Shown here one piece after another: positions 32,035-41,185 of a stretch of 64,000 bases of DNA; position 1 is the first letter of the stretch, and each line of letters starts with the position of its first letter. The stretch spans positions 1 to 64,000 of the forward strand of contig JAJDWA010000007.1 in NCBI GenBank assembly GCA_022825825.1, read 5' to 3'. The notes below the pieces were generated by a model. That model saw nothing but the letters and a program-made list of their open reading frames with translations, was not told the DNA's origin and searched no databases. This DNA comes from Candidatus Poribacteria bacterium. GTDB taxonomy: Bacteria; Poribacteria; WGA-4E; WGA-3G. Made by a program: the position numbers and the translations under genes.

Positions 32035-33399
32035 TTAATCCTCAAATCCCATAAGCCGTTTAGATTCTTTGAGGAAAAAATTCCTATAATGTGGTGGAAC
32101 GTTTGTCATATTTGCCATCTCATCAAAACCAATATTATGTATATTGACTATATTTCCCTTCGGTTCAAAATAGATTAAGGATACATCTTCAGGTTTGATA
32201 GTGCCATTTCTGATTTCAATACGTGCGCGGTCAATCATGTAGTCACTATGCGTTTCCACGATAAAAGTCTGATTATCTTGATTTGCCAATTTCGCCAACA
32301 ATGATGAGAATTCCGCTTGAGCCCTTGGGTGCAGATGGATTTCAGGTTGTTGCAATAATAGTGTAGAACCATACCGACGAGAAATAGGCGGATCAAGAAT
32401 ATTTACCAGAATCGGCAGAATTTGACTGACACCGTAACCTACATCTACCATATTTACATTTGGCCCTCTCACCTTGACCTTCAGTTGAAACGGGTTGCCT
32501 ATAGATCCTTCAAAGTTTTTGACCTCTATTTTCTGGAATAGCCCCGAACGCTTACCAAATTCGACCAACTGACGATTCAAGAATTCCCATCTCTCCCTTT
32601 GAGTCTCTTTGGTTAACATCAAACTCATCGGCACGTCACGTCCTTCAGGGTCAAAAAATTCTCGAGTTGGATCGTAAGTTCGTTTTGGTTGAGAGCGAAT
32701 AGGCGAGAGACTATATGTAAATAAAATTTCTCCAATCTTCCACCATACAATTCCGGTACTTTCTTGTTTTTTATTTAAATGGTTGCTTAAAGAGTTTTCG
32801 TTTTCCAATTGCTCTTCTATTCTATAATCAAAAAGGTGGGGAAAGGGAGTACGATCTAAATAACCAGGCAATATCTCTACACAATACTGATTTCGTATTT
32901 CATCAAAGGAAGCCAAACGCATCTGAGGAATTTCTATCCAAGTAGTCCTATTAGGACCTTGTACTTTGTTAGAAGAGTCTATAGGTTTGCCTATACCCGG
33001 TTCAGTTCTATAGTCAACTCTTCTAAAAAACAATTCGCTATCGGCAAATTTCTTCGTTATTGATTTGATGATCGGTTCAATTCCTCCTTTTTTTTCAAAA
33101 AATTCAACGGTACATTCAACATTTTCGTTTTTACCTCTTATAGTGAAGCCGAGCTTAAAAGTTTTCTCTTTTTTTTTGCTGTTTCTGACAATATCCTTAA
33201 AGATTCCCATTGAATAGGGAGGTTGATTAAAATCAATTCCTGCTCCCCGAAAATAATCTGCTAACACTTGGAAACACGCGAGGGCAGTTGTCTTACCAGT
33301 GCTATTTTCCCCGACTAAAAACGTCAACGGGCGAATTTCAAGCGTCTGCTGTCCACCGAAACAGCGAACCTCTTCCATTGTGAATTGTGTAATGCTCAT
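32035..33399 (-). CDS. AAA/SMC-like ATPase, DUF3696/OLD type
   Basis: 454 residues. Walker A LVGENSTGKTT near residue 30; RFSS-type signature region VGYGVSQILP; Walker B region LLQQPEIHLHPRAQAEF; switch His in VETHSDYMI. No TOPRIM domain follows, and the C-terminus ends with a short DUF3696-like tail (NIGFDEMANMTNVPP). ATPases of this class act with separate effector nucleases in phage-defence pairs; here the partner is the PIN gene 3 nt downstream. Substrate and trigger unknown. Confidence 0.8.
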   Translation of the reverse strand: MSITQFTMEEVRCFGGQQTLEIRPLTFLVGENSTGKTTALACFQVLADYFRGAGIDFNQPPYSMGIFKDIVRNSKKKEKTFKLGFTIRGKNENVECTVEFFEKKGGIEPIIKSITKKFADSELFFRRVDYRTEPGIGKPIDSSNKVQGPNRTTWIEIPQMRLASFDEIRNQYCVEILPGYLDRTPFPHLFDYRIEEQLENENSLSNHLNKKQESTGIVWWKIGEILFTYSLSPIRSQPKRTYDPTREFFDPEGRDVPMSLMLTKETQRERWEFLNRQLVEFGKRSGLFQKIEVKNFEGSIGNPFQLKVKVRGPNVNMVDVGYGVSQILPILVNILDPPISRRYGSTLLLQQPEIHLHPRAQAEFSSLLAKLANQDNQTFIVETHSDYMIDRARIEIRNGTIKPEDVSLIYFEPKGNIVNIHNIGFDEMANMTNVPPHYRNFFLKESKRLMGFED

Positions 33400-33428
33400 G
33401 CTATTATCCTCGCAAAGTCAATGTGTTG

Positions 33429-33788
33429 TTAATGTTTGCTGGATTCAGTGGGTTGATCCATGTTTATAGACCGTTGATTCTGAAATTTACCTTGTTTCCA
33501 CTCGTTATAGATTATGAAAACTCCGAATATACAGAAAGCCAAAATTAACCACGAACTAACATGGGAAACTATGTGAAGGATTTCTATGGACCTCATTTCA
33601 CTTGTTTGTGGACGGTTTAGTAAAAATGGAAAATAAAATTTGTTGACAGCCCAATTAAATATTCTGCCTATTAGGAGAGTAATCCCAATTAATATCACAC
33701 CGACTGACTTTGTTCGGACACCAAGAAACAGTAGACACCCTATAAAAACTAATTGGAAGACAATTGTTAGATTGGAAAAAAAGTTCAT
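33429..33788 (-). CDS. Small integral membrane protein of unknown function
   Basis: 119 residues with three or four hydrophobic helices (FFSNLTIVFQLVFIGCLLFL, VGVILIGITLLIGRIF, VSSWLILAFCIFGVFIIY) and a polar C-terminal tail. No family recognised. It lies 29 nt after the large VWA gene and 29 nt before the DUF3696-like ATPase gene, so it may belong to either unit. Confidence 0.6.
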   Translation of the reverse strand: MNFFSNLTIVFQLVFIGCLLFLGVRTKSVGVILIGITLLIGRIFNWAVNKFYFPFLLNRPQTSEMRSIEILHIVSHVSSWLILAFCIFGVFIIYNEWKQGKFQNQRSINMDQPTESSKH

Positions 33789-33817
33789 TGTTAAGTCCCC
33801 ACTGTAAAAATAAAAGT

Positions 33818-36397
33818 TTAAGAACGTCTCATATCAATACGGCGCAGTGCAATATCAATCAGTAATAGAATTAGCGCAGTGATAAGGAAAGGTCGCCACA
33901 GATGAATCCGAAGCGTTACAGGATTTTCGGGGGAACGAAATGCCGCCTCAGCAGAAATGTTGAACTTTCCACCGGACACCGTTGAGAGTTGGGTTAGAAG
34001 CGATTCATTGGCGTTGTGAACAAGATATTCTTCAGGATAGGAAACAACAGTGCCTGTTACTTGTGTATTAACGATTTCGCCTGCCTGTTTTTGCATGATA
34101 TTCAAGAAGTAGGGTCCGACTTCTTGGGTTGGAAATTCCAGCTCATATCGTCCGGGGGAGGTTTGTGAGATAGCAAGTTGCTTCTTTTTGAGATCGGGGC
34201 CGATAAGCGAAATATCACTGTCCAATTCGTTTAGAAAATCCCCAGTTTCACTGAGCGCATCAATGGCAAGATGTGCAACCCCTTTCTCTTTGGTAATTTC
34301 TGCTTGGAAATTACTGAGCGTTGTTTTTCGCATCGTATCACGCACCAATTGCGTCCAAAACTTGCCGTAGCCGGGCCATTCTAACCAATCTGATGCCCAT
34401 CTTGCTTTCGCATCGGATGTAAACGCAACTGTCTTTCCTAAACCATACTGCCAACTTGCCAGAATTGGATCACCACGATCAGAAACGAGGAAAATCTCAG
34501 CTGTAGGTCGTGGTTGAGTGGCTACATATCCGAGTAGGAACGGTGCAAGTTCAAGGTCTATGCCACTTAATACCTGGGTCGGTTTAATACGTTGAGGGAT
34601 AAAGGGTTCGTCAATGATAGCCGATTTAGAAGCAGTGACGGTTTCCTTCGCAAATATCTGCGGCACATTATACGGGTCTTGCGTGAAATAGTCGCGCCCA
34701 CCGCCCCACTTTGCGAGGTCACCTAACATATTCATGTCAGCACCACTACCGATACCGACTGTGGAAATCGTAATACGTTCAGATTGCATGGAACTTGCTA
34801 TGCCGTACCAATCTCCAGGTTGAGAGTGTCCATCACTCAGAACAATGACGTGTTTGAGTTTAGCCGTTGTCTCGGTCAAGGCAAAATACGCCTGCTGGAG
34901 GGCAGGATAAAGATTAGTGCCGCCACCTGCAGTAATTGACCCTACTTGATTTGAAATGAACTGCTTATCTGATGCGTCATGCATTTCTGTAATCCAGAAC
35001 GGTGAACCGTCAAAAGCGATAACACCGATTTTATCGCGCGGTCCAAGCAACTCTACTGTTGCACGTGCTGCTTCTTTCGCTAATTCTATCTTGATGCCTC
35101 CCATACTTCCAGATTTGTCAATCACGAGCATCATTGCTAAGGATGGCGTTTCCTTTTTCTTCTCAGTATCAGTACGGACAGGTAAAATCTCCTCAATTGG
35201 GGTTTTATAGTAGCCACCTAATCCGTAACTGTTCTCACTACCGAGCATCATGAATCCGCCTCCAAGGTCTTGGACATAGGTACGGATAAGTTCCATCTGT
35301 TTTTCGTTGAGACGATTAGCAGGAACATCACTGAAGATAACAAGTTCATAGTTTTGAAGGTCGGCAAGTTCATTCGGTACACCTAAACCGTTGCGCACAT
35401 CAACACGAATTTTCGCATCCTCAAGTACTCGCATTAAGTACCGGGTTTGCGACTCATTTTCATCAATAAGCAAGACTCTCGGTTTACCTGAGACTGAAAC
35501 GATGCCGAATGCCCGATTGTTGTCGTAGCGTGTATCCTGTATCGTGCGGCAGGTAGCGTCGTATGTCAATGTTCCGCTTTCCATAGAAGTTTCAGTGAAC
35601 AGTACCCGATTTTCGCCTTCAGTAAGTCGTACCTCTTTTTTTGCTACCTCAAATTTGTTCTTATAGAGATTTATCTGTGCAATATCTTCATGGTTGCTGT
35701 GAATAAGCACTTCCAGGTTGAAAGGAGCGCCCTGTTTGACCTGTGCAGGCGCGTCAATTCGTTGTACCATTACTTCAGGTTCATCACTTGGATATATTGG
35801 GACCGTGTCAATCTGTATACCGAAATCTTTCCCGCGAAGACCTGTGTGAATTGCATCTCCTTGTGTCTCAATACCATCTGTAATTAAGACAATCCGTTTA
35901 TTTGCATTTGCAGGAAAAACACTCCACGCTGTCTCAATTGCTTGTGCGATATTCGTTGTGTCTGCTGCGTCTTCATCTGCTTCTAACCAAGCTTTCTTTG
36001 TTTCAGCAAGGTTCAACTTTTCTTCGGAATTTCTCTGATTTTCCAGACGGGCTGCCTGAAGTATCTCAGCTTTATCCGTAAACCCAATGACACCTACTTG
36101 CTGATTGCCGCTCCGTGATTCAAGTGCTTCGTTGATATAATCCGTTGATTTTGTCAATCCATCTTCAGAAATGCTATCGGAAATATCAGCGAGGAACATC
36201 ACTGCAAGTTTGTCATCGGTTTTCAGATACTGGAGATCCGCTACACTTAGAATAAGCAGCAGAACGATAATAATCCTGACACATAGACTGATTACTCTTT
36301 GTGTTCGAGATAAGTCAACGAGGCTTCGTCTAAAACCGTAGTAAAGAACTGGCAATAAAAGCAATAGGAACAGCAAAAAGGGGCGTGTAATTTCCAT
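33818..36397 (-). CDS. Large membrane protein with VWA and GATase1-like domains
   Basis: 859 residues. Two N-terminal helices (about 5-20 and 35-55), a first VWA-like region (MFLADISDSISEDG), a beta region, a glutamine amidotransferase/DJ-1-like region (YELVIFSDVPANRL, LGGGFMMLGS), a second VWA with full MIDAS (MLVIDKSGSMGGIK) and a C-terminal helix before RRIDMRRS. This architecture is the large partner of BatA/MoxR clusters in many phyla. Probably assembles with the other VWA proteins at the inner membrane. Exact function unknown. Confidence 0.85.
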   Translation of the reverse strand: MEITRPFLLFLLLLLPVLYYGFRRSLVDLSRTQRVISLCVRIIIVLLLILSVADLQYLKTDDKLAVMFLADISDSISEDGLTKSTDYINEALESRSGNQQVGVIGFTDKAEILQAARLENQRNSEEKLNLAETKKAWLEADEDAADTTNIAQAIETAWSVFPANANKRIVLITDGIETQGDAIHTGLRGKDFGIQIDTVPIYPSDEPEVMVQRIDAPAQVKQGAPFNLEVLIHSNHEDIAQINLYKNKFEVAKKEVRLTEGENRVLFTETSMESGTLTYDATCRTIQDTRYDNNRAFGIVSVSGKPRVLLIDENESQTRYLMRVLEDAKIRVDVRNGLGVPNELADLQNYELVIFSDVPANRLNEKQMELIRTYVQDLGGGFMMLGSENSYGLGGYYKTPIEEILPVRTDTEKKKETPSLAMMLVIDKSGSMGGIKIELAKEAARATVELLGPRDKIGVIAFDGSPFWITEMHDASDKQFISNQVGSITAGGGTNLYPALQQAYFALTETTAKLKHVIVLSDGHSQPGDWYGIASSMQSERITISTVGIGSGADMNMLGDLAKWGGGRDYFTQDPYNVPQIFAKETVTASKSAIIDEPFIPQRIKPTQVLSGIDLELAPFLLGYVATQPRPTAEIFLVSDRGDPILASWQYGLGKTVAFTSDAKARWASDWLEWPGYGKFWTQLVRDTMRKTTLSNFQAEITKEKGVAHLAIDALSETGDFLNELDSDISLIGPDLKKKQLAISQTSPGRYELEFPTQEVGPYFLNIMQKQAGEIVNTQVTGTVVSYPEEYLVHNANESLLTQLSTVSGGKFNISAEAAFRSPENPVTLRIHLWRPFLITALILLLIDIALRRIDMRRS

Positions 36398-36485
36398 ATT
36401 TCTGTTTTTTTGAGTGAGTTTTAATAGTCGTTAGCAATTAGGTTTTAAGATTATGGTGAATTGTAAAAATAACTTGACACCTTCG

Positions 36486-36596
36486 TTCCCCAGTAGGCGG
36501 GGAATGCCTGAAGACGAATGCGCGTGGTAGAATACGCGTATGGTATTCTACATGATTCGCCATGATTCATACCCGGGGAACGCCTAAATGGCGTTC
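36486..36596. repeat. Three consecutive hairpins in the intergenic region
   Basis: TTCCCC/GGGGAA (36486-36504), GTAGAATAC/GTATTCTAC (36527-36551, perfect 9 bp) and GAACGCC/GGCGTTC (36578-36596). Together with the repeat at 36618-36675 they fill most of the 342-nt gap between two minus-strand genes. Probably a structured mobile repeat rather than a terminator, as no T-tract follows. Confidence 0.55.
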
Positions 36597-36617
36597 ATAC
36601 CGTTGATTTCTTGATTT

Positions 36618-36675
36618 GGAAGTTTTCTAACCTCGCTGGAGCAGAGTGTCCAAGTAATTGTAAAATCTACTATAA
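36618..36675 (-). repeat. Dispersed MITE-like repeat, copy 2
   Basis: On the minus strand it reads TTATAGTAGATTTTACAATT and on to CAGCGAGGTTAGAAAACTTCC. It closely matches 43181-43230 and shares its end and the GCGAGGTT core with 13103-13209. Confidence 0.6.
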
Positions 36676-36739
36676 GTCGGCTGGTTTCAAAGAAAGTATA
36701 TCACAAAAATTTTGAAAATGGCAAGACAAACAGAAGACT

Positions 36740-37684
36740 TTAATTTTTCTGGATTGGAATTGGTTTAATATCTTCGCCAATGTTTGCAGTTAACTCAATA
36801 TCAGAACTCTCTTTACGTATCCGGCGATCAAAATATAAGATTGTAACACCGATCACCCAAATTGGCAAAACGAGTGCCTTAAGAATTAGGTCGGAGCAAG
36901 TCATAATAACATAAAAGAAGTAATTACTGGAATCAAGAACCTTTTCCAATATCGCCCATTCGATAATACCTCTAAGGTCTGTATTACCTGCTAAATTTGT
37001 GAAAATAAAGATAGTCCCAAGTGAAATCTGAAATATAAGTCGAACCGCATAACTGGACAGCAGAATTAAAATTAGCATTCCAAACACTCGCCACCACGCC
37101 CCACGAACAAGTTCACTGCTCCGTCTCAGTGCGTTTGTCACACTCAATTTCTCAAGCAATATGGTTTCAAAATAAAATCCCCAACGTACCGCAAAATAGG
37201 TTGAAATAGGAAATCCTATTATCATAATCATCAAAACCACAGCAAAGGACTGACCACGTGCCACAGAAGGAATAGACACTAATATAAGAAGAAGCGTGAT
37301 CACCCAGACGGATACCCATAATAGATGACCGCCTAACATTGGAAAAAACCGATGGAGTGCTTGTCGTAATGCTGCACCACTTGTGATGTGCCCTCCAAGA
37401 TAGATTCTGGCAGTAGCAATGACTATGCTGCCAATCGTTAAGACTACAAAAGGCACCATGAAAAGTCTCGCTATTGATTTTTGTACGTCTGAATTAGTTA
37501 TCAAACCTATTAGAGCATACTCTACAAGACTGGCGAAGAAATAAACACTTGCAATCCCCATGAATAATAAAAAGTGTTTCCTATACAAGCTAAAAGTCGT
37601 ATCCAGAATGTCACCAACACCCATCGGTTGAAGTTTGGACGTATTATCTATATCTATGTAGGATGTGTCATTTGAATCTGACAT
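36740..37684 (-). CDS. Polytopic membrane protein (glycerophosphodiesterase membrane-domain-like)
   Basis: 314 residues from MSDSNDTSYIDID; GGAGAC precedes this ATG and the longer frame has none. About six transmembrane helices, with MGVGDILDTTFSLYRKHFLL at the start, a motif typical of GlpQ-type membrane domain/DUF975-like proteins, and NALRRSSELVRGAWWRVFG in the middle. Such proteins often sit beside DUF58/MoxR/VWA genes. No catalytic residues visible. Confidence 0.72.
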   Translation of the reverse strand: MSDSNDTSYIDIDNTSKLQPMGVGDILDTTFSLYRKHFLLFMGIASVYFFASLVEYALIGLITNSDVQKSIARLFMVPFVVLTIGSIVIATARIYLGGHITSGAALRQALHRFFPMLGGHLLWVSVWVITLLLILVSIPSVARGQSFAVVLMIMIIGFPISTYFAVRWGFYFETILLEKLSVTNALRRSSELVRGAWWRVFGMLILILLSSYAVRLIFQISLGTIFIFTNLAGNTDLRGIIEWAILEKVLDSSNYFFYVIMTCSDLILKALVLPIWVIGVTILYFDRRIRKESSDIELTANIGEDIKPIPIQKN

Positions 37685-37800
37685 ATAGTCTCCATTCACT
37701 TTACTTTCAGAAAACGGCGTGGTGGTCTTCAGATATAACAAATAAAACTATCGTTATGAAACGGTAAACACTTATGGTACTAACCACTTTAACCTTCTTG

Positions 37801-38964
37801 CTACCCTTCTCTACCACCGTCTTTATTGTCAAATATTTCAGTAATCAACAAATCCAAATTCACGAACTTCACCACGATCCCGTTGTACTCTCTCGTAAAA
37901 GGTTTTTCTGCATCGTGTGCGACAACAAAATTCTTCCCCTCAGGGTATTGTCTGCGGAATGCAAGCAGTTGGCGCGGTGAGAACCCTGCAGCAGTCCAGT
38001 TACACTCAATGGCGACCGGTATATCACGGGCACGTGTAAGAACGAAATCAACCTCATGTCCTCTTTTGTTGCGCCAGTATTGAATATCGCGCGATTGTGT
38101 ATGCGCCATAATCTCGTTCAAAACAAAGTGTTCCCACAGTAACCCAAAGTCGTCTTGTCGCAATTGTAACCACCCTTTATGATAACAGACGAAACCCGTG
38201 TCAAATCCATAGACTTTCGGGGCAGCAACAATTTCAGTTGAACGGCGTGAACTGAAGGGACGTATGATATTCACGACAAAGGTTGCCTCTAACACAGAGA
38301 GAAAGTTTGATATTGTGCCGCGGCTGACCTCACAGGGAGCTGCAAAGCGGGTAGCTTCAAAAACACCACCGCTTTGTGCCATAAGGAGCTCTGCAAATTT
38401 TTGAAACGAGTACCTACGTTCAAGCCGAAAAAGTTCTTGAATATCTTTTGCCCAATAGGCATCAATCCACTCTTGGAAATCATACTCGGGAAATTCCATC
38501 TCAAGAAAAAACGGAGGCAATCCACCGTGCAATAACCGATGTTCAAGGTCTGTCCGATTAAAGTCGCCAAGATCGGTTTTTATAATCGGAGTTAACCACA
38601 ATTCCATCTTACGTCCGGCAAGCGTGTCCCGAAATCTTGCACTTGCACCCAGTGTTGATGAACCGGTTGCGATGATATGAATTTTAGGATAATGATCTGC
38701 CGCAATTTTTAATAGTTCTGAAGGGTTTGGTAATCGATGGATTTCATCAAGTACAATTCGCCCATTTTCAATACTATCAAGGAATCTTTGCGGATCTTCC
38801 ATCAATCGCCTGACCCGAGGTAGTTCACAGTCAAAATATTCAATGTTGGGAAGTGTCTGACACAAGCACGTTTTTCCAACTCGGCGTACACCAGATAACC
38901 ATACAACAGAACGGCGTTCCCAAGCAGTTTCTATAAGATTGAGCCAAAATTGTCTTTTTACCAT
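37801..38964 (-). CDS. DUF4143-family AAA ATPase
   Basis: 387 residues. Walker A SGVRRVGKTC, Walker B GRIVLDEIHRLP, sensor IATGSSTLG, then the DUF4143 region with a C-terminal nuclease-like fold (RGHEVDFVLTRARDIPVAIE). The usual ExK of the nuclease site reads E-C-N here, so cleavage may be lost. Preceded by two and a half copies of a palindromic 32-bp unit. It lies inside a MoxR/VWA cluster and is probably a later insertion. Confidence 0.85.
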   Translation of the reverse strand: MVKRQFWLNLIETAWERRSVVWLSGVRRVGKTCLCQTLPNIEYFDCELPRVRRLMEDPQRFLDSIENGRIVLDEIHRLPNPSELLKIAADHYPKIHIIATGSSTLGASARFRDTLAGRKMELWLTPIIKTDLGDFNRTDLEHRLLHGGLPPFFLEMEFPEYDFQEWIDAYWAKDIQELFRLERRYSFQKFAELLMAQSGGVFEATRFAAPCEVSRGTISNFLSVLEATFVVNIIRPFSSRRSTEIVAAPKVYGFDTGFVCYHKGWLQLRQDDFGLLWEHFVLNEIMAHTQSRDIQYWRNKRGHEVDFVLTRARDIPVAIECNWTAAGFSPRQLLAFRRQYPEGKNFVVAHDAEKPFTREYNGIVVKFVNLDLLITEIFDNKDGGREG

Positions 38965-38977
38965 ATATTTACGGTAT

Positions 38978-39051
38978 CATATAGTGCTACTATATGTCAA
39001 GCCTATTTGCATATAGTGCTACTATATGTCAAGTCTATTTGCATATAGTAG
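38978..39051 (-). promoter_or_regulatory. Tandem palindromic operators upstream of the DUF4143 ATPase gene
   Basis: CATATAGTGCTACTATATG is an 8-bp-arm palindrome at 38978-38996 and again, identical, at 39010-39028. A half site CATATAGTAGC follows at 39042. The unit length is 32 bp, about three helical turns. On the minus strand each full copy is preceded by TTGACA directly touching the palindrome. The first copy begins 14 nt before the ATG, so binding would block expression. Confidence 0.7.
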
Positions 39052-39083
39052 CGTTTTTAGGATGGGTAAAGACAATTCTTTGT

Positions 39084-41147
39084 TTAATCAATTCTTCTAC
39101 GTTGATATAGAAACCACTCTACAACGGTTAAAATAACTGCCAGAAACACCAAGTATATCCAAGGCGGATAACGGAAAAATGAACCACTGCCTAAAACATC
39201 CGATTCTGCTAATAAGTCTTCAATTCCTTCAGCGATCGCGATATTAGATTCTGTCTCACTTGCCAGATTAACCGCCCACACCTGTTCTGAGTTATCTGCT
39301 GCTATGTTGTCGGTTGTAGATTCATTTTCACTATTGACTGTAGATTCATTCTCATTATCAGCTGCTGGTTTATCTGAGAAAGTCAACTCGTAAAAACCGG
39401 CATGTAGAGTCTGATCAAAGAGTATTTCATCATTTTCAACAGCAACGTCCCATGTTTTTTCTTCTGGACCGTTCACTTTTAGGATTTTTTGCGGGTTTTC
39501 GGATGGAGTATCTTCTCCTGAGTTAGTTTGCGAATCTATCTTATAGCGGAGGACCTCACCTGTTCGGAGGTGATATTCCTGTATATCTTCACTCTGTTGA
39601 AACCATTGGATCGTATTCGCGATAATGACAGGAAATGCAATACGCAATGGTAGGTCAGACTCAAGTATGTTAATCGCAGCAAAGACAATTTTTCGCTTTG
39701 GTGTTACATCAACGAACAACACAGGAGATTCAAACGAACGCGCAAGAATCTGTGCTGTAGCGGGTGGTGTAATCTCGTATGCCTCCCCGATTAGCACATT
39801 TTCCAAGTGAACGTGGCGTAGGATAGGATGTGTACGGTCCCAATCTGTGATAATAGGCGTTTCAAGAGCTTCTCCAATGTCCCACGTTGTCACGGGGTTG
39901 TTTGCACTTTCATCAAGCGGATGAGTGGCTTTGGGAGGATAGATGAACATATAATTCCCATCTCCAAGCATCGTTGGATTGAACTGATCAAATACTACAA
40001 CCTGAGCGTCTTTAGCACCAGATTCATATTCTGCTGGAGTCATAATACTTAGGTTTAACTTTTCATCAACGGAAAGGACTTTTTGCAGAAATGGGTTCTC
40101 GTCTGTCACCAATAGAACAGAGACTAGCTCACGTTTCGGTAACGTCGCATAAGCAATATTGTCAGTGGGAAGCGCGTCTACGACGTCTAACACGGCTTTT
40201 AGCTCGCCGCCTTCAAAAGTAAAATTACTGAAAATTTCGGATTTTTTCTCGCCGGGTGCAAGGGTGTAAGGACGAACGTCAAAGAGACTCTCGTTAAAAT
40301 AGAGCTCCACACTACACTTCTTTTCTTTATCAGAAGTGTTAACAACAGTCAGCAGAGTTTCATAATCGAACGCATTGACAATACTTTTTCGCACCCGAAA
40401 TTGCGTGATACCAACGTTATCACTGTCTTTACCTATCCTGATAAGGTGTAGTTTGATCTTTTGTTCTTGAGTCAGTTCTTCTTCGGCTGTTGTGTCTTGT
40501 AGCGATTTTTGAAATTTTTCAACTGTCTGCTCAGATACAGACTGAAAATCACTAAGAATGATAATTTCTGGGTTCGGTTTAGTGCGTGCGACATCAAACG
40601 CTAAATCCACTGCAGGTTTTAGATCTGTTTCTATGTCAGTTGGTTTAATAGATTCAATTGCTTGTCGCAGTGTTTTTTGATGGTTGGTAAATGGTGTCCG
40701 AATTGTAGGGCGTGTGTGACAACTGATAACCGACATTTCGTCCATAAACCGCAGTCCTTTTACCATCTGTAATGCACTCTGCTTTGCGGAATCTAAACGG
40801 ACTTCGGAAGAAGGATTATCTGGATCGAGATTTAGGACTGCATTCATGCTGGCGGAGTGATCTATAATCAAGATAAGCTGTCGTGCGGATTTTGTTATGA
40901 ATGCAAACTGTGGACGGGCAATAGCAAGCACTAAAAGCGCAAGAAATAACAATTGAAGCAGTAGCGATAGTAGATGTTTTAGCCTTTGGAATAGAGATGT
41001 GGTTTGTCTCTCTTTGAAAAGTTGTTCCCAAAACATCAGCGTAGAGACAGGTTCGCGTCTACGCCGCAATTTTAGAATATATAAAGCGATTATAGGAATC
41101 GCAAGCGCAAATAGGAATAAGGAGGTAGGCGTTAAAAAGTTCATCAA
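39084..41147 (-). CDS. BatA-like membrane protein with VWA domain
   Basis: 687 residues. N-terminal aerotolerance-type region with two helices (FLTPTSLFLFALAIPIIALY, then LLSLLLQLLFLALLVLAIAR), VWA domain with MIDAS DHSAS (LILIIDHSASMNAV), a long periplasmic beta region, and a C-terminal helix followed by WFLYQRRRID. The product probably forms a membrane complex with the DUF58 and large VWA proteins. The DUF58 gene ends 38 nt before its start. Confidence 0.85.
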   Translation of the reverse strand: MMNFLTPTSLFLFALAIPIIALYILKLRRRREPVSTLMFWEQLFKERQTTSLFQRLKHLLSLLLQLLFLALLVLAIARPQFAFITKSARQLILIIDHSASMNAVLNLDPDNPSSEVRLDSAKQSALQMVKGLRFMDEMSVISCHTRPTIRTPFTNHQKTLRQAIESIKPTDIETDLKPAVDLAFDVARTKPNPEIIILSDFQSVSEQTVEKFQKSLQDTTAEEELTQEQKIKLHLIRIGKDSDNVGITQFRVRKSIVNAFDYETLLTVVNTSDKEKKCSVELYFNESLFDVRPYTLAPGEKKSEIFSNFTFEGGELKAVLDVVDALPTDNIAYATLPKRELVSVLLVTDENPFLQKVLSVDEKLNLSIMTPAEYESGAKDAQVVVFDQFNPTMLGDGNYMFIYPPKATHPLDESANNPVTTWDIGEALETPIITDWDRTHPILRHVHLENVLIGEAYEITPPATAQILARSFESPVLFVDVTPKRKIVFAAINILESDLPLRIAFPVIIANTIQWFQQSEDIQEYHLRTGEVLRYKIDSQTNSGEDTPSENPQKILKVNGPEEKTWDVAVENDEILFDQTLHAGFYELTFSDKPAADNENESTVNSENESTTDNIAADNSEQVWAVNLASETESNIAIAEGIEDLLAESDVLGSGSFFRYPPWIYLVFLAVILTVVEWFLYQRRRID

Positions 41148-41185
41148 TCAATTTCATCTGGACAATCTTGGTGAGAATTGATCCG

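Noticed and set aside
38978..39051. Possible CRISPR array
   Set aside because: Only two full units, the repeat is 19 bp and palindromic, and the 13-bp spacers are nearly identical; an operator array explains it better.
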